Assembly: GCF_000472545.1 (NCBI RefSeq)
Contig: NZ_AWZV01000039.1
Coordinates: 1-59,463 of the forward strand
Source of the DNA: Burkholderia sp. WSM2232
GTDB lineage: Bacteria; Pseudomonadota; Gammaproteobacteria; Burkholderiales; Burkholderiaceae
Length of the DNA: 59,463 bases
Direction: 5' to 3'
Of the stretch, positions 23,601 to 35,518 are shown piece by piece; position 1 is the stretch's first letter, and the number at the start of each line of letters is the position of its first letter. The notes under the pieces were generated by a model. The model searched no databases. It was not told where the DNA came from and saw only the letters and a list, made by a program, of their open reading frames with translations. Made by a program: the position numbers and the translations under genes.

Positions 23601-25031
23601 TTACATGTTGAGCGCGCGCTTGTCCACGGCGAGCGCCGCTTCGCGCATGACTTCCGACAGCGACGGGTGCGGATGGCAGATGCGGCCGATGTCTTCCGAG
23701 GCCGCCTTGAATTCCATGGCCACCACGGCTTCGGCGATCAGGTCCGATGCGTTCGCCGCAATGATGTGCACGCCGAGCAGTTCGTCGGTCTTTGCGTCCG
23801 CGATCATCTTGACGAAACCATCTGCCTTGTTGATGCCGAGCGCACGGCCGTTGGCCATGAACGGGAACTGGCCGGTCTTGATCTCGCGGCCTTCCGCCTT
23901 CAGTTGCTGCTCGGTCTTGCCGACCCATGCGATTTCCGGCTCGGTGTAGATCACCCACGGAATGCAGTTGTAGTCGATGTGCGGCTTCTGACCGTCGATG
24001 ATTTCGGCCACCAGCACGCCTTCGTCCTCGGCCTTGTGCGCGAGCATCGGGCCGCGCACCACGTCGCCGATCGCGTACACATTCGGCACGGCCGTCGCGC
24101 AATGATCGTCCACGTCGATAAAGCCACGCTCGTTCGCTTTCAGACCGATCGCTTCCAGACCGAGGTTGTCGGTGTTCGGCACGCGGCCAATCGACACGAT
24201 CAGGCGGTCGGCTTCGAGCTTCTGCGCGTTGCCGTCCTTGTCCGTGTAGTTGATCGTGACGCTGTTGTCCGTCGTGGTGACTTCGCCGACCTTCACGCCG
24301 ACGTGAATGTCGAGGCCCTGCTTCTTGAACTGCTTGGCCGCTTCCTTGGACAGCGCCTGGTCAGCCGAGCCGAGGAATTCCGGCAGCGCTTCGAGCACGG
24401 TCACTTCAGCGCCGAGGCGACGCCATACCGAACCGAGCTCCAGACCGATCACGCCTGCGCCGATCACAGCGAGTTTCTTCGGCGCGGAGTCGAAAGACAG
24501 CGCACCTTCGTTGTCGGCGACGATCTTGTTGTCCACCGGAATGTTCGGCAAATGACGCGCCTTCGAACCGGTGGCGATGATCACGTTCTTCGCCGTGACC
24601 ACTTCTGTTTCGCCTTCGCCGCTCACTTCGATCTGCACGCCGGCGTCCGTCTTGCCGGTGAACTTGCCGTGACCCTTGAGCCACGTGATCTTGTTCTTGC
24701 GGAACAGGAATTCGATACCCTTGGTCATTTTCTCGACGATGCCCTCTTTGCGAGCCATCATCTTCGAGATGTCGACCTTCACGTTCTCCACGGAAATGCC
24801 GTGGTCGGCGAGGTGATGCGACGCGTTTTCAAACTCTTCCGACGACGCGAGCAGCGCCTTCGACGGAATGCAACCCACGTTCAGGCACGTGCCGCCCAAC
24901 TTCAGCGCGCCGGCCGGGTTCTTCCATTTTTCGATACATGCGACGGTCTTGCCGAGCTGCGCTGCGCGAATGGCGGCGATATAACCGCCGGGGCCTGCGC
25001 CGATCACGACGACGTCAAATTCTTTGGACAT
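23601..25031 (-). CDS. lpdA: Dihydrolipoamide dehydrogenase (E3)
   Basis: A 476-residue FAD-dependent disulfide oxidoreductase that reoxidises the lipoyl group of the 2-oxoglutarate dehydrogenase complex and passes electrons to NAD. The FAD-binding GAGPGGYIAA is at the N-terminus. The redox pair is Cys49 and Cys54 in GGTCLNVGCIPSK, the NAD site is VIGAGVIGLELGSV, and the C-terminal catalytic His-Glu pair is in CHPHPSLSE. The length matches the family. The ATG at 25031 begins MSKEFDVVVIGAG; the frame is open upstream to 25151 but that stretch includes the intercistronic hairpin. It is the third gene of odhA-odhB-lpdA. Confidence 0.97.
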   Translation of the reverse strand: MSKEFDVVVIGAGPGGYIAAIRAAQLGKTVACIEKWKNPAGALKLGGTCLNVGCIPSKALLASSEEFENASHHLADHGISVENVKVDISKMMARKEGIVEKMTKGIEFLFRKNKITWLKGHGKFTGKTDAGVQIEVSGEGETEVVTAKNVIIATGSKARHLPNIPVDNKIVADNEGALSFDSAPKKLAVIGAGVIGLELGSVWRRLGAEVTVLEALPEFLGSADQALSKEAAKQFKKQGLDIHVGVKVGEVTTTDNSVTINYTDKDGNAQKLEADRLIVSIGRVPNTDNLGLEAIGLKANERGFIDVDDHCATAVPNVYAIGDVVRGPMLAHKAEDEGVLVAEIIDGQKPHIDYNCIPWVIYTEPEIAWVGKTEQQLKAEGREIKTGQFPFMANGRALGINKADGFVKMIADAKTDELLGVHIIAANASDLIAEAVVAMEFKAASEDIGRICHPHPSLSEVMREAALAVDKRALNM

Positions 25032-25129
25032 GACAATCCTTTTGATGACGGAACGGCGCGGCCACGCTTCGTGGCGCGTCTCGTTCATGTGCTGCGGAAT
25101 GCGAAAGGCGTGAAACTGATCTGCAAGTG

Positions 25130-25159
25130 GCGCCGGCTTGCGTTTTTGCAAGCCGGCGC
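25130..25159 (-). promoter_or_regulatory. Strong intercistronic hairpin odhB-lpdA
   Basis: A perfect 12-bp stem GCGCCGGCTTGC / GCAAGCCGGCGC with a 6-base loop, starting 15 bases after the odhB stop. The loop, not the 3' flank, carries the T-run on the plus strand, so simple termination on the minus strand is unlikely. It more likely stabilises or processes the odhAB message. Confidence 0.7.
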
Positions 25160-25174
25160 AAACCGGACCGGGGA

Positions 25175-26458
25175 TTACAGGTCGAGCAGCAGGCGCGCCG
25201 GATCTTCCAGCGCGTCCTTCATGGCGACGAGCGACAGCACGGCTTCACGACCGTCGATGATCCGGTGGTCGTACGAGAGCGCCAGATAGTTCATCGGGCG
25301 GATTACGATCTGGCCGTTTTCGACGACAGCGCGTTCCTTCGTTGCGTGCACGCCGAGAATCGCGGACTGCGGCGGGTTGATGATCGGCGTCGAGAGCATC
25401 GAGCCGAACACGCCGCCATTGGAGATCGAGAACGTACCACCCGTCATTTCTTCGATGGACAGCTTGCCGTCCTTCGCCTTCTGACCGAACTCGGCAATCT
25501 TCTTCTCGATTTCGGCGAGGCTCAGTTGATCCGCATTGCGCAGGATCGGCACCACCAGACCGCGCGGCGAACCGACGGCGATACCGATGTCGAAGTAGCC
25601 GTGATAGACGATGTCGTTACCGTCGATCGACGCGTTCACCAGCGGGAACTTCTTCAGCGCGTGCACAGCCGCCTTCACGAAGAACGACATGAAGCCGAGC
25701 TTCACGCCGTGTTCCTTTTCGAACTTGTCCTTGTACTTGTTGCGCAGATCCATGACCGGCGCCATGTTGACTTCGTTGAACGTAGTCAGGATGGCGTTGG
25801 TTTGCTGCGACTCGAGCAGACGCTCGGCGATACGCGCGCGCAGACGCGACATCGGCACGCGTTGTTCCGGACGGTCCTTCAGCCATTGGTCGGCCGATGC
25901 AGGCGCCTTCACGTCTGGCAGCGCAGGCTTGGCGGCCTTCGGCGCTGCGGCCGGTGCCGGCGCAGCGGTCCTTGCGGCGGGCGCGCCTGCGGTCAGCACG
26001 TCGCCCTTGGTGATGCGGCCGTCGCGGCCCGTGCCGGCGACGTCGCCAGCGGCCAGGCCCTTCTCTGCCATCAGCTTGCCGGCAGCCGGCGAAGCAGCGG
26101 TGTTCGCACCCGTTGCGGATGCAGCTTGCGCGGCCGGTGCAGCAGCCGGCGCGGGAGCCGGAGCGGCCACGGGCGCGGGCTTCACTTCGGCTTCGACAGC
26201 AGCGGCGCCTGCGGTGCCTTCCGTGTCGATCTTGGCGATAACCTGGTCAGCGGTGACCGTGTCGCCGTCGTTCGCGATGACTTGCGCGAGCACACCGGCT
26301 GCGGGTGCCGGCACTTCGAGCACGACCTTGTCGGTCTCGATTTCGATGAGAATTTCGTCTTGAGCAACAGCCTCGCCGGGCTTCTTCTTCCACTGCAGCA
26401 TCGTGGCTTCCGAGACCGACTCGGACAGCTGGGGAACCTTGACTTCAACAATAGCCAT
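25175..26458 (-). CDS. odhB: Dihydrolipoamide succinyltransferase (E2 of 2-oxoglutarate dehydrogenase)
   Basis: A 427-residue E2 enzyme of the TCA cycle. The lipoyl domain covers residues 1-80 with the lipoylated Lys44 in IETDKVVLEV. An Ala/Pro/Glu-rich linker is followed by the E3-binding domain (SPAAGKLMAEKGLAAGDVAG) and a second Ala/Pro linker. The catalytic domain ends with the active-site HRIIDGREAV. It makes succinyl-CoA and forms the 24-mer core. The start MAIVEVKVPQL fits the family; the longer frame to 26566 is discarded. Confidence 0.97.
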   Translation of the reverse strand: MAIVEVKVPQLSESVSEATMLQWKKKPGEAVAQDEILIEIETDKVVLEVPAPAAGVLAQVIANDGDTVTADQVIAKIDTEGTAGAAAVEAEVKPAPVAAPAPAPAAAPAAQAASATGANTAASPAAGKLMAEKGLAAGDVAGTGRDGRITKGDVLTAGAPAARTAAPAPAAAPKAAKPALPDVKAPASADQWLKDRPEQRVPMSRLRARIAERLLESQQTNAILTTFNEVNMAPVMDLRNKYKDKFEKEHGVKLGFMSFFVKAAVHALKKFPLVNASIDGNDIVYHGYFDIGIAVGSPRGLVVPILRNADQLSLAEIEKKIAEFGQKAKDGKLSIEEMTGGTFSISNGGVFGSMLSTPIINPPQSAILGVHATKERAVVENGQIVIRPMNYLALSYDHRIIDGREAVLSLVAMKDALEDPARLLLDL

Positions 26459-26565
26459 TATGAATATCCTGAATACGTATCGGGTGACGGCGCGGTGAAC
26501 GACGACCGCCTGCGGACCCTGCGTGCCGCGCTCCGAACCTTGAAGAAGGGTTGCGGAATGCGGCA

Positions 26566-26590
26566 CGGGAAAGCGCGCTGCGCTTTCCCG
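26566..26590 (-). promoter_or_regulatory. Strong intercistronic hairpin odhA-odhB
   Basis: A perfect 10-bp stem CGGGAAAGCG / CGCTTTCCCG with a 5-base loop, 14 bases after the odhA stop, without a T-run on the minus strand. It resembles the odhB-lpdA hairpin in position but not in sequence. Confidence 0.7.
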
Positions 26591-26604
26591 GTCCGTCTCA
26601 TTTC

Positions 26605-29466
<2,862 letters not shown>

Positions 29467-29859
29467 TTTTACGCTCACCTTTCTTCGAGTTTCTCGAGAA
29501 ATAGCGGGTTACAGAACCTTCCGCGACACGGCCTGACCGTTTAGCGGATTGCGCGAATCAAGTCTTGCTTGGAAGGACCTAAAACTTGCACCCGGGGAGC
29601 ATATCACAGAACGGATAGTCCAGATAGCAGACGAATTGCCGCCCGAGCCCGCAGCGACGGGCTTTTGCGACGATTTGCGCGATCCGCAACAGTGTTCTGC
29701 GAGCAACGGGGACAAACGCGCACAAACGAACGGCCAACCCGCGCCAAATGCCGATAACGCCATTGGCATGGCGCAAAACGAAAAAGCCACCCAAGGGTGG
29801 CTTTGGGTGGCTTTCCATGAACCGCGGGCAGCAAAGACGCCGCGACCGGCGCGCCCCGC
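29467..29859. other. Interval between typA and odhA, with the typA terminator
   Basis: About 390 bases with no supported gene. The part near 29467-29650 must hold the odhA promoter and leader, which I could not assign. At 29783-29804 there is an intrinsic terminator for typA on the minus strand: AGCCACCC / GGGTGGCT followed by TTTTTCG. A second copy of GGGTGGCTTT sits directly beside it at 29805-29814. Confidence 0.65.
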
Positions 29860-31686
29860 TTAGTCGACCGCGCCCTTGCGGCTTGCGGCACGGCGCTCGT
29901 GTTCCTTCAGATAGCGCTTGCGCAGGCGAATGGATTGCGGCGTGACTTCGACCAGTTCGTCGTCGTCGATGAATTCGACCGCGTATTCCAGCGACAACTG
30001 CACGGGCGGCACGAGGCGCACCGCTTCGTCGGTGCCCGACGCGCGCACGTTGGTAAGCTGCTTGCCTTTGATCGGGTTCACGACGAGGTCGTTGTCGCGG
30101 CTGTGAATGCCGATGATCATGCCTTCGTACAGCGCGTCGCCCGGCGACACGAACATGCGGCCGCGGTCCTGCAGCTTCCACAGTGCGTAAGCGACAGCCG
30201 CGCCGTCGTCCTGCGAGATCAGCACGCCGTTGCGGCGCTCGCCGACCGCGCCTTCCTTGACCGGCTGGTACGAGTCGAACGTGTGGCTCATCAGGCCCGT
30301 GCCGCGGGTGAGCGTGAGGAATTCGGACTGGAAGCCGATCAGGCCGCGCGCCGAAATACGATACTCGAGACGGGTGCGGCCACGGCCGTCCGACGCCATG
30401 TCGAGCATTTCGCCCTTGCGGCGGCCGAGCTCTTCCATCACGCCGCCCTGGTGCGCGTCTTCCATGTCCACGGTGAGGTTTTCGTACGGCTCGTGCTTCA
30501 CGCCGTCGATTTCCTGCATCACCACGCGCGGACGCGACACGGCGAGTTCATAGCCCTCGCGACGCATGTTCTCGACCAGGATGGTCAGGTGCAGCTCGCC
30601 GCGACCCGCCACTTCGAACGTGGTTTCGTCGCCCGTGTCTTTCACACGCAGTGCCACGTTGTGGTTCAGTTCCTTCATCAGGCGGTCACGAATCTGACGG
30701 CTCGTGACGAACTTGCCCTCGCGGCCGGCGAGCGGCGACGAATTGACGAGGAAGTTCATGGTCAGCGTCGGTTCGTCGACGGTGATCATGGGCAATGCTT
30801 CCGGCTGCTCCGGCGAACAGATGGTCACGCCAATGCCGATTTCCTCGATGCCGTTGATCAGCACGATGTCGCCGGCTTCGGCCGAGTCGACCTGCACGCG
30901 CTCAAGGCCCTTGAATGACAGCACCTGGTTGATCTTGCGGTTCAGGATCGCGCCGTCCGGACCGGAGCGCACGGCGACCGCCATACCCGGCTTGATGCGG
31001 CCGCGCGTGATACGGCCCACGCCGATACGGCCGACATACGACGAGTAGTCGAGCGAGGTGATCTGCAACTGCAGCGGACCTTCGGGATCGGCTGCGCGCA
31101 CCGGCACGTGCTTGAGCACGGCTTCGAAGAGCGGGCGCATGTCGCCTTCGCGCACGTCGGGCGTGAGGCCGGCATAGCCGTTCAGGCCCGACGCGTAGAC
31201 GATCGGAAAGTCGAGCTGTTCGTCGGTCGCACCGAGCTTGTCGAACAGGTCGAAAGTCTGGTTGATCACCCAGTCCACGCGCGCGCCCGGACGGTCGACC
31301 TTGTTGACCACCACGATCGGCTTCAGGCCGAGCGCGAGCGCCTTCTTGGTGACGAAGCGCGTTTGCGGCATCGGGCCTTCCACTGCGTCGACGAGCAGCA
31401 GCACGGAGTCGACCATGGACAGCACGCGCTCCACTTCGCCGCCGAAGTCCGCGTGACCCGGGGTGTCGACGATGTTGATGTGCGTGCCTTCGTATTCGAC
31501 CGCGCAGTTCTTTGAAAGGATCGTGATGCCACGTTCTTTTTCGATGTCGTTCGAGTCCATCACGCGCTCGGCAATCTGCTGATTGTCGCGGAACGTGGCG
31601 GTCTGGCGGAGAAGCTGGTCGACGAGCGTGGTCTTGCCGTGGTCGACGTGGGCAATGATGGCGATGTTGCGTAGGGCGCGGGTCAT
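29860..31686 (-). CDS. typA: Ribosome-associated GTPase TypA/BipA
   Basis: A 608-residue translational GTPase. G1 is AHVDHGKTTL at the N-terminus, G2 is in ERGITI, G3 is DTPGHADFGG and G4 is NKVDRPGAR. Domains II, III and V and the BipA-specific C-terminal domain (GKQLTNVRASGTDEAV) follow. It binds the 70S ribosome and is needed for ribosome assembly and growth under cold or stress in other bacteria. The length is standard. It is a single gene with its own terminator. Confidence 0.97.
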   Translation of the reverse strand: MTRALRNIAIIAHVDHGKTTLVDQLLRQTATFRDNQQIAERVMDSNDIEKERGITILSKNCAVEYEGTHINIVDTPGHADFGGEVERVLSMVDSVLLLVDAVEGPMPQTRFVTKKALALGLKPIVVVNKVDRPGARVDWVINQTFDLFDKLGATDEQLDFPIVYASGLNGYAGLTPDVREGDMRPLFEAVLKHVPVRAADPEGPLQLQITSLDYSSYVGRIGVGRITRGRIKPGMAVAVRSGPDGAILNRKINQVLSFKGLERVQVDSAEAGDIVLINGIEEIGIGVTICSPEQPEALPMITVDEPTLTMNFLVNSSPLAGREGKFVTSRQIRDRLMKELNHNVALRVKDTGDETTFEVAGRGELHLTILVENMRREGYELAVSRPRVVMQEIDGVKHEPYENLTVDMEDAHQGGVMEELGRRKGEMLDMASDGRGRTRLEYRISARGLIGFQSEFLTLTRGTGLMSHTFDSYQPVKEGAVGERRNGVLISQDDGAAVAYALWKLQDRGRMFVSPGDALYEGMIIGIHSRDNDLVVNPIKGKQLTNVRASGTDEAVRLVPPVQLSLEYAVEFIDDDELVEVTPQSIRLRKRYLKEHERRAASRKGAVD

Positions 31687-31979
31687 AGGAACCTGGAGAC
31701 AGTTGAGTGCGCCGCTTGCTCATGCCGCTTACCCCTGCCGTTCACCCTTTTTACCAGAGCAATACGAGGACAAATTTACGACAAGCCCAAAGCGCACTTT
31801 TGGGAACCCAATATTATAGCACTGAACAGTTATGCCATCTGGTATTCCCTGATAGCAAGCCGCTTCGTGCAGCGTTTCGCGCGCGACCGGCCCGACGACG
31901 AACCTCCAGCCGCCCTACGTGAAAACGCGCCAATCCTTACTTGAGCGCGGAAATTTAATTGCCTAAGCTGCAATAACGC

Positions 31980-32026
31980 TTGCCCAGTCAATCATCCGAC
32001 TCTTATAATCATGCCTAGTCAACCAT
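31980..32026 (+). promoter_or_regulatory. Promoter with candidate MarR operators
   Basis: A -35 TTGCCC (31980-31985) and a perfect -10 TATAAT (32004-32009) are spaced by 18 bases, ahead of the marR gene. Two near-identical 14-mers, GCCCAGTCAATCAT (31982-31995) and GCCTAGTCAACCAT (32013-32026), overlap the -35 and follow the -10. Their starts are 31 bases apart, about three helical turns, which fits autorepression by the MarR protein (inference). The rest of the 31687-32044 gap is A/T-rich and holds no gene. Confidence 0.7.
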
Positions 32027-32044
32027 TGCATTCGCACGAGAATC

Positions 32045-32560
32045 ATGACGGAGCCGTCTCGAACACCTGCGCCTGAGATCAGCGAGTACCAGCTTGGCGA
32101 AAGCGTCGGCTATCTGCTTGCGCGGGTGAAATCGACCATGTCGAACCTCATCACCCAGCGCACCATGGCGGAGCTTGGCATCACCAGCCAGCAAGGCAGC
32201 ATTCTGTTCATGGTGGCAAGCGGCAAGTGTCTGCTGGCGGCGGAACTGGCCCGCGAATACGGCATAGACGCAAGCGCCGTCACGCGCCTGATCGACCGGC
32301 TGGAAAAGCGCGGCCTGCTCACTCGCGTGCGCAGCAGCGAGGACCGGCGCGCCGTGCGGCTGGCACTCACGGCGGAAGGCCACGCAATCGCAGCCAAAAT
32401 GCCGAAGATCTTCAATAGTGTGCTGGACAACCTGCTCGCCGGCTTCACGCCGGAGGAAGTGGGGTTTCTGAAAAGCATGCTGCGCCGGGTGCTGATCAAT
32501 TCGGGCGAATGCACGGCCTTTACTCGTGACTCAGCAAGTAATTCTCAAGGCAAGTCCTGA
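32045..32560 (+). CDS. MarR family repressor of the efflux operon
   Basis: A 171-residue winged-helix regulator. The recognition helix region is LLAAELAREYGIDASAVTRLIDRLEKRGLL, and the wing is RSSEDRRAVRLALTAEG, with the conserved DRR of MarR wings. It should bind DNA as a dimer and release it on contact with phenolic or other toxic ligands. It precedes nodT-emrA-emrB on the same strand with a 48-base gap, so local control of the pump is expected, like EmrR with EmrAB. Confidence 0.92.
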   Translation: MTEPSRTPAPEISEYQLGESVGYLLARVKSTMSNLITQRTMAELGITSQQGSILFMVASGKCLLAAELAREYGIDASAVTRLIDRLEKRGLLTRVRSSEDRRAVRLALTAEGHAIAAKMPKIFNSVLDNLLAGFTPEEVGFLKSMLRRVLINSGECTAFTRDSASNSQGKS

Positions 32561-32608
32561 CAAATTGCTTGCATTGTCCATCATTACATTCCACTCAAGA
32601 GTCGAGCG

Positions 32609-34141
32609 ATGAAATCCCTTTCCCTGTCCGCGCCCGCGCTTTCCGGCCGGGCCGCTGTCGCCGCCGCGGTGGCAGCGCTCGCCCTTACGGGGTGCGCGAA
32701 CTACTTCGGTGTCAAGAGCGACAAACAGATTGCTTCGCCGGCGCAGTATGAGTCCACGCAAAGTCTGGCGGGCCAGGCCGGCCAGTGGCCGTCGCTCGAC
32801 TGGGCCAGTCAGTTCGGCGATCCACAACTGCCGAAGCTGATTGCCGAAGCGCTGGAAGGCAGCCCCTCGATCGCCCAGGCGCAGGCGCGTCTCGCGAAGG
32901 CGTCGTCGTACATTGAGAGCTCGCGCTCGGCGCTCTACCCGAAAGTTACCGGCAGCTATTCGTGGACGCGCGAGCTCTTTTCCGGCAACGCGCTCTACCC
33001 GCCCCCTTACGGCGGCACCTGGTACAGCGAGAACAACGTGCTCGCGAGCGCATCGTGGGATCTCGACCTGTGGGGCAAGAACCGTCAGCGCCTCGGTCAG
33101 GCCGTATCGCAGGAGAAAGCGGCCGAGGCCGACATGCAACAGGCGCGCGTCACACTCGCGGCGTCGGTGGCGAGCACCTACAACCAGCTCGCACAGTTGT
33201 ACGCGTTGCGCGACATTGCCGCGCGTGAGATCGAGAATCGTCAGGAGATTGGCCGCATCACCAACGGTCGCGTCGCCGCGGGACTCGACACCAACGTCGA
33301 GCGCCAGACCGCGACCGGCAATATTGCGACGAGCCAGTCGAACCTGACCGACCTCGACGGTCAGATTACCGTGGTGCGTTATCAGCTGGGCGCGCTGCTC
33401 GGCAAGGGCCCGGACCGCGGCCTGCAGATCGCCCAGCCGGCGCTCGCAGTGGGCGGCGCAGTAGCCTTGCCCGACAATCTGCCCGCCGACCTCGTCGCGC
33501 GCCGCGCCGATATCGTGGCTGCGCGCTGGCAGGTCGAAGCGGCCATGCACGACGTGAAGGAAGCGAAGGCCGAGTTCTTTCCCGATGTGAACCTCGCGGC
33601 GGGCTTCGGCTTCGACGCGTTCGGCTGGGGCCGTTTTCTGAAGGCCGGCAGCCGTCAGATGCAGTTCGGCCCGGCGATTCATCTGCCGATCTTCGACGCT
33701 GGCGCGCTGCGCTCCCAGTTGAAGGGCCGTTACGCCGACTTCGACCTCGACGTCGCCAATTACAACCAGACGCTCATCAATGCGTTGTCGGACGTGGCGA
33801 CGCAAGTCTCGTCGATCCGCTCGATCGACCAGCAATCGGGCGACGCCCAGCGCGCGCTCGACGCCTCCACGAAGGCTTACCAGCTCGCCGTGATCCGCTA
33901 CAAGGCGGGTCTGTCGCCGCAGTTGCAGGTGCTGACCGCCGACCAGAACCGCCTCGCTGCCGAGCAGACGGTCACCACCTTGAAGATGCGCCGCCGCAAT
34001 CTGCAGATCGGCCTCATCAAGGCACTCGGCGGCGGTTTCGACGCGACCCAGACGGGCCTCGTGGTGCCTGCCGACGAACGGTCAGCGGCGCCGGCCGCCG
34101 CGGCCAGTACGGCGCCCGCCACGACCACGGCAGCAAAGTGA
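32609..34141 (+). CDS. NodT-type outer-membrane efflux lipoprotein
   Basis: A 510-residue TolC-superfamily protein. The lipobox LALTGC puts the lipid on Cys29. Two outer-membrane-factor repeats are visible: SPSIAQAQARLAKA with SWDLDLWGKNRQRL, and ADIVAARWQVEAAMHDVKEAKAEFFPDVNL with FDAGALRSQLKGRYADFD. It should form the trimeric exit duct for the EmrAB pump. The C-terminal about 25 residues are an Ala/Thr-rich extension. It starts 48 bases after marR. Confidence 0.93.
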   Translation: MKSLSLSAPALSGRAAVAAAVAALALTGCANYFGVKSDKQIASPAQYESTQSLAGQAGQWPSLDWASQFGDPQLPKLIAEALEGSPSIAQAQARLAKASSYIESSRSALYPKVTGSYSWTRELFSGNALYPPPYGGTWYSENNVLASASWDLDLWGKNRQRLGQAVSQEKAAEADMQQARVTLAASVASTYNQLAQLYALRDIAAREIENRQEIGRITNGRVAAGLDTNVERQTATGNIATSQSNLTDLDGQITVVRYQLGALLGKGPDRGLQIAQPALAVGGAVALPDNLPADLVARRADIVAARWQVEAAMHDVKEAKAEFFPDVNLAAGFGFDAFGWGRFLKAGSRQMQFGPAIHLPIFDAGALRSQLKGRYADFDLDVANYNQTLINALSDVATQVSSIRSIDQQSGDAQRALDASTKAYQLAVIRYKAGLSPQLQVLTADQNRLAAEQTVTTLKMRRRNLQIGLIKALGGGFDATQTGLVVPADERSAAPAAAASTAPATTTAAK

Positions 34142-34230
34142 GCGGCGCAAGGCGCAACGGCACAGACTGAACGCAGCACGCACGAACATTTGAATAAACG
34201 ACGACGTTTGAGAGAACCCGGAGCACATCA

Positions 34231-35487
34231 ATGAGCACCCCCCAGCAGCCCGCGGCTACCAATCAGCCGGCACAGCCTAACAAGCCGGCCCAACCGGCGA
34301 ACAACGGCAAACGCAAGCGCATGATGACGCTGCTCGTCATCGTGATCCTGATCGCGGCCATCGCCTACGGCCTGTACTACTTCCTCGTGGCGCGCTTTCA
34401 CGAAGACACCGACGACGCCTATGTGAACGGCAACGTCGTGCAGATCACGCCGCAGGTCACCGGCACCGTCGTCGCGGTGAACGCCGACGACACGCAGACC
34501 GTCAAGGCCGGCGACCCGGTCGTCGTGCTCGACCCGGCGGACGCCCGCGTCGCCCTCGAACAGGCGGAAGCGAATCTCGCGCAAACGGTGCGCCAGGTGC
34601 GCGGCCTCTTCGCCGACGACAACCAGTACCAGGCCCAGGTCGCGCAGCGCCAGGCCGACCTGTCGCGCGCGCAGGACGACCTGAAGCGCCGCCTCACGGT
34701 GGCGCAAACCGGCGCGGTGTCGCTCGAAGAAATCTCACACGCGCGCGACGCCGTGAAGAGCGCGCAGGCCGCCGTGGAAGCTGCCCAGCAGCAACTCGCG
34801 TCGAACCGCGCGCTGACGGCGAACACCACCATCGCGAACCACCCGAACGTGCAGGCCGCCGCCGCGAAGGTGCGCGACGCCTATCTGAACAACGCCCGCA
34901 ACACGCTGCCCGCCCCGGTGACCGGCTACGTTGCCAAGCGCTCGGTGCAGGTCGGCCAGCGCGTGTCGCCCGGAACCCCGCTCATGGCGATCGTGCCGCT
35001 CGGCGGCGTGTGGGTCGACGCCAACTTCAAGGAAGTGCAGCTCAAGCACATGCGCATCGGCCAGCCGGTCGAACTGACAGCGGACGTCTACGGCTCGTCG
35101 GTGGTCTATCACGGCACGGTGGTCGGTTTCTCGGCGGGCACGGGTTCGGCGTTCTCGCTGTTGCCCGCGCAGAATGCAACCGGCAACTGGATCAAGGTGG
35201 TGCAGCGCCTGCCGGTGCGTATCGCGCTCGATCCGCAGGAGCTCGAAAAGCATCCGCTGCGTATCGGTCTGTCGATGCAGGCTGACGTCAGCATCAAGGA
35301 CGAAAACGGCGGCAAGCTGGGCGACGCGCAGAACACCGTCTACCAGACCAACGTGTTCGCCAAGTACGGCGACGAAGCCGACGCGGAAATCGCCCGCATC
35401 ATCGCGGAAAACGCAGGTCCGAACGCCGGCACGCAAAAAGCCGCGCAGTCCGGCACCGGTAAGCCCGCGGCTGCAAAACTGATGTAA
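34231..35487 (+). CDS. emrA: EmrA-type membrane fusion protein
   Basis: A 418-residue HlyD-family periplasmic adaptor. One N-terminal transmembrane helix (LLVIVILIAAIAYGLYYFLVA) precedes EDTDDAYVNGNVVQITPQVTG, the lipoyl-like half-motif. A coiled-coil hairpin spans about 105-195, followed by PAPVTGYVAKRSVQVGQRVSPG and GVWVDANFKEVQL, typical of EmrA. The N-terminus is Gln/Pro/Ala-rich and cytoplasmic. The C-terminus, past about residue 360, is a non-conserved tail. GGAG precedes the ATG. Confidence 0.95.
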   Translation: MSTPQQPAATNQPAQPNKPAQPANNGKRKRMMTLLVIVILIAAIAYGLYYFLVARFHEDTDDAYVNGNVVQITPQVTGTVVAVNADDTQTVKAGDPVVVLDPADARVALEQAEANLAQTVRQVRGLFADDNQYQAQVAQRQADLSRAQDDLKRRLTVAQTGAVSLEEISHARDAVKSAQAAVEAAQQQLASNRALTANTTIANHPNVQAAAAKVRDAYLNNARNTLPAPVTGYVAKRSVQVGQRVSPGTPLMAIVPLGGVWVDANFKEVQLKHMRIGQPVELTADVYGSSVVYHGTVVGFSAGTGSAFSLLPAQNATGNWIKVVQRLPVRIALDPQELEKHPLRIGLSMQADVSIKDENGGKLGDAQNTVYQTNVFAKYGDEADAEIARIIAENAGPNAGTQKAAQSGTGKPAAAKLM

Positions 35488-35518
35488 GCCGCGCGGCGAC
35501 TCATACAAGGCTTTTTGC

